Origin: CAZAYB01 sp964489215
GTDB taxonomy: Bacteria; Planctomycetota; Phycisphaerae; Sedimentisphaerales; Anaerohalosphaeraceae
DNA length: 5,758 nt
Assembly (NCBI GenBank): GCA_964489215.1
Contig: CAZAYB010000200.1
Span: 1-5,758 of the forward strand
Direction of reading: 5' to 3'
Under the pieces are notes generated by a model. That model worked only from the letters and a program-made list of their open reading frames with translations, ran no database searches and was not told the origin of the DNA. A program made the position numbers and the translations under genes. This document shows, in pieces, positions 1 to 4,830 of this stretch; the stretch's first letter is position 1, and the number at the start of each line of letters is the position of its first letter.

Positions 1-1132
1 CAGCCGTACTTAGCCGCAGCAGTCGTCTCGCTGCGCCGCTTGAAGGGTCAAACCAGTCACCGCAAACAAGAAAATCCCCGTTCTCGTCCTTTACAACATC
101 ACGGCATGTTTCACTTCTGTTAAGTGCAGATGCGTAGGTCTTCGTCCACAAACGTGTATTCGTATCTTTGTCATATTTTATCATCAGCCAGTCATAAACG
201 CTCCCTGTCTGATAACTGTAACCAACCGCAAGCGCGTTGTCATTGTCATCAACCGCAATACCTACCGCAATATCATGCCCGTTCATAGGACCATAGTAAG
301 TATCCTGCCACAGCAGATTTCCGTTATTGTCAAGCTTCCTTACCGCCCATTGACTATCGTAGTTTGCATACCTTCTACCGATTCTGCCTGCCACATAAAC
401 GTTGCCCATACTGTCAACCGCACAGTCATAAGAAAGGTCAGGCTGTTGATAAGCCCCCGAGCCGTTCGTCGGACTGTAATGTTTCATCCACTGAACACCA
501 AGGTCATTGTTATATTTCATGGTCGTCCACTGTTTCTCCTGATCGGTCCATCGCCCGAAACTGAAGCCCGTCACATAAACATTACCCTGTGAGTCAATAT
601 CCAGACCATACGCAGACTGCCACGCACTGTAAGAAGCGTATTCCCATATATGCTCCTTCAAAAGGGTACCATCAGGTGCGTACTTTCGAACCCACCACGC
701 GGTATGATATCGCATTGGATATGAATAGCTGAAATCACCGCCTATCTGACCGCAGACAAAAATATTATCTGCCGCATCAACTTCCACATCATTAAATCTG
801 TCATTCGATTCAACCTTGCTGCCCGAAATCGCGCCGCTGTCAATTACATCCTCCCATATTACATTTCCCGCGGTATCATATTTGGCTATGTAGGCATTGT
901 CAGCGTGATTATACCCCCCGTCGATATATCCGCATGCGATTATATTGTTCTGGCTGTCTATTGCCGTACCGTTGAAACTATCTACTTTGTCGTTTCCGCC
1001 CCCCCCGTCATGCCTTACGGTCCACAACTCTGTACCTGTCCCGCCCGAACATAAAGATGAAACTAAAAGCACAACCGCTGTGAAAATGAATAAAAAAGAT
1101 TTGAAACTTTCTGTTGATTTCGAGACTTTCAT
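1..1132 (-). CDS. Secreted beta-propeller (SBBP-type repeat) protein, C-terminus beyond window
   Basis: Partial gene: 377 codons are open from ATG 1132-1130 to the left edge without a stop. Residues 1-30 look like a Sec signal peptide: KVSKSTESFK, then hydrophobic SFLFIFTAVVLLVSSLC. The rest is a repeat protein. A motif of the type 'D..GNvyV.G' recurs at about residues 57, 116, 177, 237, 292 and 345, for example DSQGNVYVTGFS and DSMGNVYVAGRI. Each is followed by a 'vrKyd..Gn.lW' strand, for example AVRKLDNNGNLLW near 263-275. The 53-61 residue period and these motifs match SBBP/beta-propeller repeats, so a propeller of six or more blades is likely. An early 'ELWTVRHDG' (35-43) may supply the closing strand. 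The start is supported by AAGAAGG (1147-1141) eight bases upstream. No catalytic residues are recognised; binding or a surface structural role is inferred. Any C-terminal anchor lies outside the window. Codons end mostly in G/T, like the other minus-strand genes. Confidence 0.88.
   Translation of the reverse strand, partial: MKVSKSTESFKSFLFIFTAVVLLVSSLCSGGTGTELWTVRHDGGGGNDKVDSFNGTAIDSQNNIIACGYIDGGYNHADNAYIAKYDTAGNVIWEDVIDSGAISGSKVESNDRFNDVEVDAADNIFVCGQIGGDFSYSYPMRYHTAWWVRKYAPDGTLLKEHIWEYASYSAWQSAYGLDIDSQGNVYVTGFSFGRWTDQEKQWTTMKYNNDLGVQWMKHYSPTNGSGAYQQPDLSYDCAVDSMGNVYVAGRIGRRYANYDSQWAVRKLDNNGNLLWQDTYYGPMNGHDIAVGIAVDDNDNALAVGYSYQTGSVYDWLMIKYDKDTNTRLWTKTYASALNRSETCRDVVKDENGDFLVCGDWFDPSSGAARRLLRLSTA
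999..1006. repeat. Eight-base C/G homopolymer inside the propeller gene
   Basis: A run of eight C on the plus strand reads as eight G in the coding strand. It encodes part of a GGGG stretch at residues 43-46, just after the signal peptide. Loss or gain of one G would frameshift almost the whole protein. It is the longest C/G homopolymer I noticed in the window. It may be only a chance glycine run. Confidence 0.6.
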
Positions 1133-1142
1133 ATCATCCGCC

Positions 1143-1177
1143 TTCTTTAAAATTCTTTAAAATAGATATCTTTAAAA
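1143..1177. repeat. Tandem 10-bp repeat before the propeller gene
   Basis: TTCTTTAAAA occurs twice back to back at 1143-1152 and 1153-1162. A third copy with one mismatch (ATCTTTAAAA) lies at 1168-1177. Read on the coding (minus) strand, the inner copy ends in the AAGAA of the Shine-Dalgarno sequence AAGAAGG (1147-1141) of the downstream gene. The repeat therefore sits in the 5' untranslated region. Its AT-rich character could keep the ribosome binding site unstructured. No function is proven. Confidence 0.6.
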
Positions 1178-1180
1178 AAA

Positions 1181-1242
1181 CCGTGAGTATGGAAAAGCAA
1201 AAACCCTCCTTGAGTTTACTAATCAAATGGAAAGCCCCACGG
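1181..1242 (-). terminator. Weak possible terminator after the PEP-CTERM gene
   Basis: On the minus strand, CCGTG (1242-1238) can pair with CACGG (1185-1181), followed at once by seven T (1180-1174). The loop between the arms is about 52 bases with no clear inner stem, so this is far from a canonical intrinsic terminator. The rest of the 115-bp gap holds only the tandem decamer and no convincing promoter. Transcription may therefore run from the PEP-CTERM gene into the propeller gene. Confidence 0.2.
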
Positions 1243-1247
1243 CTATG

Positions 1248-1796
1248 TCAGCTTTTTCTAAATGCCGCTGTCAGAATAAAACCAAAAACTCCCAGGCAAA
1301 CCGCACCAGGAGCGGGAATAACACCAACCTGCTCAGTTTCTGTCATACCGGATGATATCGTCTCCCAGGTTTCAGGGGAATATATCTCAAAAGCCTGACC
1401 ACCCGGAGAACCTGCGCCAAGCCAGTCAAAACTAACAGAAAGCCCGCTTACACTGTGCCCAACGGTTATCGGCTCATTTACTGAAAGAGCATCGTAATAA
1501 CCTTCAAAGGGGGAAAAATTGGAATAACTAAATGGCGAAACCACAACCTCGTCCCATTGCTCTGTCAGAGAGTCAGGTGTTTCAGATGCGAGATTGGAAT
1601 ACAGACCATAATCGAAATAAACTATGAAACCGTATATGTCAGGCTCAAAATCAAAATTCTCAACAGTATAACTGTACTGCCACCTTTGCCCGCCGAGATG
1701 ATTAAGGTCATAATCAAAACTCAAACTTGGTGAACAAAACGCGCAACCGACGGCCAATGCCCCTATAAGGGCACAAAAAATCTCCTTTTTTTGCAT
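1248..1796 (-). CDS. PEP-CTERM-type exosortase-sorted surface protein
   Basis: This is a 182-residue exported protein. It starts MQKKEIF, followed by a hydrophobic signal segment ALIGALAVGCAFC (9-21). The central part is acidic and aromatic and probably all beta. A segment near 128-150 (FDWLGAGSPGGQAFEIYS, then ISSGMTE) resembles the 'W.G..pG.Q.FeiYd......SG.T' pattern common just before PEP-CTERM tails. The C-terminus has the sorting-signal layout: IPAPGA at 160-165, a hydrophobic helix to about 178, then RKS. In known systems such tails are recognised by an exosortase in the inner membrane and the protein is delivered to the surface; no exosortase is in this window. AVGC at 15-18 also fits a loose lipobox, so a lipoprotein is an alternative. 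The ATG at 1796 is preferred over an in-frame TTG at 1823 because AGGGGAG lies six bases before it. No enzyme motif is seen. Confidence 0.85.
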   Translation of the reverse strand: MQKKEIFCALIGALAVGCAFCSPSLSFDYDLNHLGGQRWQYSYTVENFDFEPDIYGFIVYFDYGLYSNLASETPDSLTEQWDEVVVSPFSYSNFSPFEGYYDALSVNEPITVGHSVSGLSVSFDWLGAGSPGGQAFEIYSPETWETISSGMTETEQVGVIPAPGAVCLGVFGFILTAAFRKS

Positions 1797-1802
1797 TTTT
1801 TT

Positions 1803-1809
1803 CTCCCCT
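1803..1809 (-). promoter_or_regulatory. Ribosome binding site fixing the start at 1796
   Basis: The coding strand reads AGGGGAG, then six A, then ATG. This is ideal spacing and rules in favour of the ATG over the TTG 27 bases upstream, which would put the Shine-Dalgarno sequence inside the coding region and add a charged stretch before the signal peptide. Confidence 0.75.
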
Positions 1810-1839
1810 GCCAGAATAGGCAATATACATTAAGCAAAC

Positions 1840-1868
1840 AGTATATCTTGTTTTATCAATAAAAACAA
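1840..1868 (-). promoter_or_regulatory. Predicted sigma-70-type promoter of the PEP-CTERM gene
   Basis: On the minus strand, TTGTTT (1868-1863) and TATACT (1845-1840) are separated by exactly 17 bases. Transcription would start near 1833, leaving a leader of about 37 bases before ATG 1796. The spacer and -35 region carry a perfect 7-bp inverted repeat (1848-1854 with 1862-1868, seven-base loop), a possible operator. The -35 hexamer is identical to that of the divergent plus-strand promoter at 4674. Confidence 0.6.
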
Positions 1869-1926
1869 TTAAAAAAGTCGTTTTTTCAGGAACCCATTAA
1901 AAAATCAGTATTTTTACCTAAAAAAA
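1861..1926. promoter_or_regulatory. Phased A/T tracts upstream of the PEP-CTERM promoter
   Basis: Tracts of five to seven A or T lie at 1861-1865, 1871-1876, 1881-1886, 1899-1904, 1911-1915 and 1920-1926. Their starts step by about 10 bases with one step missed. Spacing near the helical repeat is what gives intrinsically curved DNA. Most of them lie just upstream of the -35 box, where UP elements act. Two of the junctions also form 6-bp AT-only hairpins (1871-1886 and 1900-1915), too weak to call as terminators for the protease gene. I see no convincing protease terminator in this gap. Confidence 0.45.
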
Positions 1927-1935
1927 CATCCCCTG

Positions 1936-4494
1936 CTATTGCCCCCAAAGCCAGTCTTTAGTCATCATATAATAATCATAGATATTCACAAACCCGTCCT
2001 GCGGTGCTTTAAGGTCAAAATGCCCGTTCCACACTGCCTCATCATCACTGCTAAGCCACCTTGAGACAAAAAGAGCGAAATCAGCACTGTTTACCGAGCA
2101 GTCCATATCCAAATCCCCCTCAACAGTATCCGCAGCCAGCGTACCGACAATTTCCACATCATCCAATGCCCAGTAATAATCATAATTTGACTCATAATAA
2201 TGCCATCGCAGCCGAACCTCGCTTTGACCGTCGGCATATTGAGAAATATCCGCCTCCACATTACCTTCAAGCACTGTTGAACCTGTATAAGAATAACTCA
2301 GCACATTCACCCAATCCCCCGCCCCTGCCTTTACATCCAGCTCCGCCTTCTCGTCATATTCTGCGTTGTTATCAGGATAAAATCTCAGATAATGATTAAA
2401 CCTTACCTTTACACCAGTAAAATCGCTGAAATCAAAACTCTTACTGACAAGCTCCTCATCAACATCGACACCATAGCCAGCCGCATCACTGTCAACTATA
2501 ATATATTCCCCATCGAGATAACCGCTGCTCCTGTGCACTTCCGGATTATTAGTCCAGGTCTCCCCGTCATTGTACCCGTCAATTATTGTCCATTCATCTA
2601 TCTGCTCGAAGTCCTCATAAAAAATCAAACCTTCCGCCGCTTCGACTGCGTTAATAACAACCCTCGCCTCACCAGACTCCCCGCCCAGAGGCAAGCTCCC
2701 TCCGTCATCAACCTTATAATAAAACACATCCTTCCTGTCGAAACAGTCGCTCGAATTATATACCGCCTGCTTACCGTTAGAGCTTAACGTATAAGGCACA
2801 TCATTTATCACAAAACCGTTAGGCTCTGTAATAACCCCAGAATAAGGCAGCTCAGTAATCACATAACTGAGCATACCAGGAAGTCCCTCATCTTCCCCGT
2901 TCAAATCAACCGTAACCGCCGACCCGGGCGGGCAAAAATCATTCACATCATAAGCAGCCGGAGGAGTTGCGGTAAGTGCCTCAAAATCCGCCTGCCATAC
3001 ATTCCCGCAGCTGCCGTAATCCTCCGAACTGCCCGTCGTAACTGTCAACTGCCCAAAATCGTAACCGCCCTTATAAGCATCCAGAACATAAACTTCCCCC
3101 GAACCCAGACCGGTAAATGCATAAACCCCCCTTGAATCCGTCACCGCGTTAAAAGGCCCCCCAAATCCGCTCGCACTAACTGTCACATCCGCAAGAACTG
3201 AACCGCCCGCGTCAAAAACCCGACCGCTCACTATCTCACCCGCAAGGTCAGGCGAAATATTGTAAACACACTTTCTCACTATATCAAAACTGTAACTGTT
3301 CGTATCAACGTCCGGCAAATTGTACCACAAGTCATCCTGGCCGTACCAGCCCATGTTAAGATGATGATACATCGTCCCCAGGTTATAACCGTAACCGTCA
3401 CAAACTACAGCGTGACCGGTATTGTAAACACTCGACGCCACACCCAGAATAACGGGCCTTTTCGCATCAAGATTCGGGTTAATCATCTCTATAAGAACTT
3501 CGCTCTCAATATCATTGCCGTAATTGTTATATTTAACAGCGTCAGCATAATAATAATAATTCTTCAATGAATCAGCAGATTCTTCCGTTACCGCAGAAGA
3601 ACCTCCCTCTGAGTAACTCATCGAAACCGTAAGACCTGCATCAAAACAAAGACCTGCGATAGCATCCCTCGTAAAATCATTCGCGTCACACCCAGGGTCC
3701 AAATCCATTATCGCCCAATTATAAGCCCCCCCTGCACCGTCACCGCCCATCGTAGTCTCCAACTGACTAACTCCGTCAACTTCTATCCAAAAGCTGTGCG
3801 CTCCTATACCATTACTGGGATACTCAAAATAACGCATCACCTGCGACATCGCCGTCGCCACACATCCGACCGGATAATTTTCAGGCGTAAAATAATTATA
3901 AAAGTCGTTACTGCTTGAACAAACCCAGCTTTGACCCCACTTAGATTCAACAAAAGGCTCAACTATAACCTCCGATATTGTCCCGCTTCCGCTCGAAGAC
4001 TCTACAGAAATATCCCCCTCGCTGAAAACATCCAGCCTTTTCCACTTCTCACGATTTCGACCGACTCGCCCCCACGCTCCATGCCTGTTACCGACACCCC
4101 GCTTTACCATCTCGAGCCTGTTTTGAATGTCAATCTTAAGAACATCATAAAGCGGACTAAAACTGCTCGAATCGAAAAAATCACTTCCAGAATAACAAAT
4201 CACCGGCGTAAGCCTGTCATCTGCACTTAAAATAACAAACCCACTCCCCTCAAGCTTGATATGATGAAAAAGACCAATACCCTTACTGTCCTTAAAGGTC
4301 CTCGCCGATTTTATCTTAATACCGCCACTCAACGCCCCCGCCCGCTTGTTAATTTCAAGCCATTTAACCGCCCTGCCCTTAGCCTTGCTCAAACCGACAG
4401 GCTTAGCAGTCAAAAACTGGCAAAAAACAAAAAGAAGTACAAAAAAAACGTACAAATAATTCGGTAAACCATTGTATTTAGAATAATTTATCAT
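1936..4494 (-). CDS. Secreted C10 (streptopain-type) cysteine protease with dockerin-like tail
   Basis: An 852-residue exported multidomain protein. Signal peptide: residues 1-30, hydrophobic core LYVFFVLLFVFCQFL, likely cut after LTA. A propeptide follows (about 31-170) with the family pattern GFVILSADDRLTPVICYS (85-102). The C10 peptidase domain spans about 175-415: WGQ with candidate oxyanion Gln188, PVGCVATAMSQVMRYFEYP with nucleophile Cys211, GHAVVCDGYG with catalytic His361, and HHLNMGW with Trp383. All key residues are present, so it should be active after propeptide removal. Next come a carboxypeptidase-regulatory-like domain (about 420-480), a planctomycete Ig-like domain (513-617), a jelly-roll/cleaved-adhesin-like domain (622-787, ending WALDDVEIVG), and a dockerin-like tail (793-852). 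First calcium-loop ligands are Asp794, 796, 798 and 805; the second loop is degenerate. It probably degrades extracellular protein. No clear Shine-Dalgarno precedes ATG 4494, but the signal peptide supports this start. No inhibitor gene is adjacent. Confidence 0.92.
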   Translation of the reverse strand: MINYSKYNGLPNYLYVFFVLLFVFCQFLTAKPVGLSKAKGRAVKWLEINKRAGALSGGIKIKSARTFKDSKGIGLFHHIKLEGSGFVILSADDRLTPVICYSGSDFFDSSSFSPLYDVLKIDIQNRLEMVKRGVGNRHGAWGRVGRNREKWKRLDVFSEGDISVESSSGSGTISEVIVEPFVESKWGQSWVCSSSNDFYNYFTPENYPVGCVATAMSQVMRYFEYPSNGIGAHSFWIEVDGVSQLETTMGGDGAGGAYNWAIMDLDPGCDANDFTRDAIAGLCFDAGLTVSMSYSEGGSSAVTEESADSLKNYYYYADAVKYNNYGNDIESEVLIEMINPNLDAKRPVILGVASSVYNTGHAVVCDGYGYNLGTMYHHLNMGWYGQDDLWYNLPDVDTNSYSFDIVRKCVYNISPDLAGEIVSGRVFDAGGSVLADVTVSASGFGGPFNAVTDSRGVYAFTGLGSGEVYVLDAYKGGYDFGQLTVTTGSSEDYGSCGNVWQADFEALTATPPAAYDVNDFCPPGSAVTVDLNGEDEGLPGMLSYVITELPYSGVITEPNGFVINDVPYTLSSNGKQAVYNSSDCFDRKDVFYYKVDDGGSLPLGGESGEARVVINAVEAAEGLIFYEDFEQIDEWTIIDGYNDGETWTNNPEVHRSSGYLDGEYIIVDSDAAGYGVDVDEELVSKSFDFSDFTGVKVRFNHYLRFYPDNNAEYDEKAELDVKAGAGDWVNVLSYSYTGSTVLEGNVEADISQYADGQSEVRLRWHYYESNYDYYWALDDVEIVGTLAADTVEGDLDMDCSVNSADFALFVSRWLSSDDEAVWNGHFDLKAPQDGFVNIYDYYMMTKDWLWGQ

Positions 4495-4544
4495 ATAAGT
4501 TTTTGAGATAGCCCTGAAAAAGCACTGAAAAACATATCCAGAAC

Positions 4545-4573
4545 ATTATATAATATTCATACAGATAATTCAA
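4545..4573 (-). promoter_or_regulatory. Predicted promoter of the C10 protease gene
   Basis: On the minus strand, TTGAAT (4573-4568) and a perfect TATAAT (4550-4545) are 17 bases apart. Transcription would begin near 4538 and give a leader of about 43 bases. That leader contains TTTTTCAG twice, 11 bases apart (4532-4525 and 4521-4514), and no Shine-Dalgarno sequence near the ATG. Confidence 0.6.
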
Positions 4574-4620
4574 ACCTAATAACCCAGTCCTTCAAAAATT
4601 TAGCCCTAAGCTCCACCCCC

Positions 4621-4646
4621 GTCACTGATGACAAGCAATCAGTAAC
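4621..4646. repeat. Interrupted palindrome between the divergent promoters
   Basis: GTCACTGAT (4621-4629) and ATCAGTAAC (4638-4646) form 9-bp inverted arms with one mismatch around an 8-base spacer; the inner six pairs are perfect. It lies 27 bp upstream of the rightward -35 box and 47 bp upstream of the leftward one. This is a suitable place for a dimeric regulator controlling either gene. No T-run follows on either strand, so it is not a terminator. Confidence 0.4.
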
Positions 4647-4673
4647 CAAAAAATAGCTTTAGAAAAATAACTC

Positions 4674-4707
4674 TTGTTTTTTCCGCCTTTTTATGCTATA
4701 ATATAAT
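4674..4707 (+). promoter_or_regulatory. Strong extended -10 promoter facing the GLUG gene
   Basis: TTGTTT (4674-4679), a 17-base spacer, then TGC-TATAAT with the perfect -10 at 4697-4702 and the extended TG at 4694-4695. A second overlapping TATAAT sits at 4702-4707. Transcription should start around 4709-4714. This is the best promoter match in the window. Its transcript meets the terminator at 4762-4792 before reaching the GLUG gene. Confidence 0.75.
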
Positions 4708-4709
4708 CA

Positions 4710-4830
4710 TATATCGGCTGACTCTGAGTGATTGTTTTTCAGCGAAGCCGTCTTAGTATCTAAAAACCCGTACCCTCTTACGGGTTTTTTTTCTGATTGT
4801 ATAAGTTATTAGTTTTAACAGGAGAGATTG
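4710..4830 (+). promoter_or_regulatory. Structured 5' leader or small RNA before the GLUG gene
   Basis: The predicted transcript from the 4674 promoter starts with a region able to fold in two competing ways: CGGCT (4715-4719) with AGCCG (4746-4750), or GCTGA (4717-4721) with TCAGC (4739-4743). The intrinsic terminator follows, then 27 bases to the Shine-Dalgarno AGGAGA (4820-4825). A terminator this close before the gene is typical of transcription attenuators and riboswitch expression platforms. Alternatively the ~80 nt up to 4792 are an independent small RNA. I do not recognise a known riboswitch consensus. A short GTG-started frame (4728-4763, 11 codons) ends exactly where the terminator stem begins, but has no clear ribosome binding site. 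Confidence 0.45.
4762..4792 (+). terminator. Intrinsic terminator between promoter and GLUG gene
   Basis: CCCGTA (4767-4772) pairs with TACGGG (4779-4784) around a six-base loop CCCTCT. The flanking A5 and T5 extend the stem to 11 perfect pairs, and eight T (4785-4792) follow. On the minus strand the same hairpin is followed by five T, so it could work both ways. No gene upstream on the plus strand needs a terminator here, which makes an attenuator or small-RNA terminator the natural reading. Confidence 0.85.

Noticed and set aside
275..592. Plus-strand open frame of 105 codons
   Set aside because: Lies antisense inside the propeller gene, whose repeats are clear; no ribosome binding site or family resemblance.
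1049..1051. Lipobox cysteine in the propeller protein signal peptide (Cys28)
   Set aside because: The residue before it is Leu rather than Gly, Ala or Ser, so it does not fit a lipobox.
1198..1210. AGGAGGG followed by TTG as a small gene between the PEP-CTERM and propeller genes
   Set aside because: Spacing is only three bases, the frame ends after about 17 codons, and the product has no recognisable features.
1114..1398. Plus-strand open frame of 94 codons
   Set aside because: Antisense to the PEP-CTERM gene tail and the 5' region of the propeller gene; composition is that of a shadow frame.
1797..1823. TTG start giving a 191-residue PEP-CTERM protein
   Set aside because: The Shine-Dalgarno AGGGGAG lies between TTG 1823 and ATG 1796 and is ideally placed for the ATG, which also gives a normal signal peptide.
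1900..1915. AT-only hairpin as terminator of the protease gene
   Set aside because: Six A-T pairs only, no G-C stem; better explained as part of the phased A/T tracts.
2061..2787. Two overlapping plus-strand open frames (112 and 131 codons)
   Set aside because: Both are antisense to the protease accessory domains and have low-complexity Pro/His/Asn or Ile-rich composition.
4710..4792. Known riboswitch class (for example cyclic-di-GMP, because of GCGAAGC-like bases)
   Set aside because: Only a few bases match; the conserved core and helices of the class are not present.
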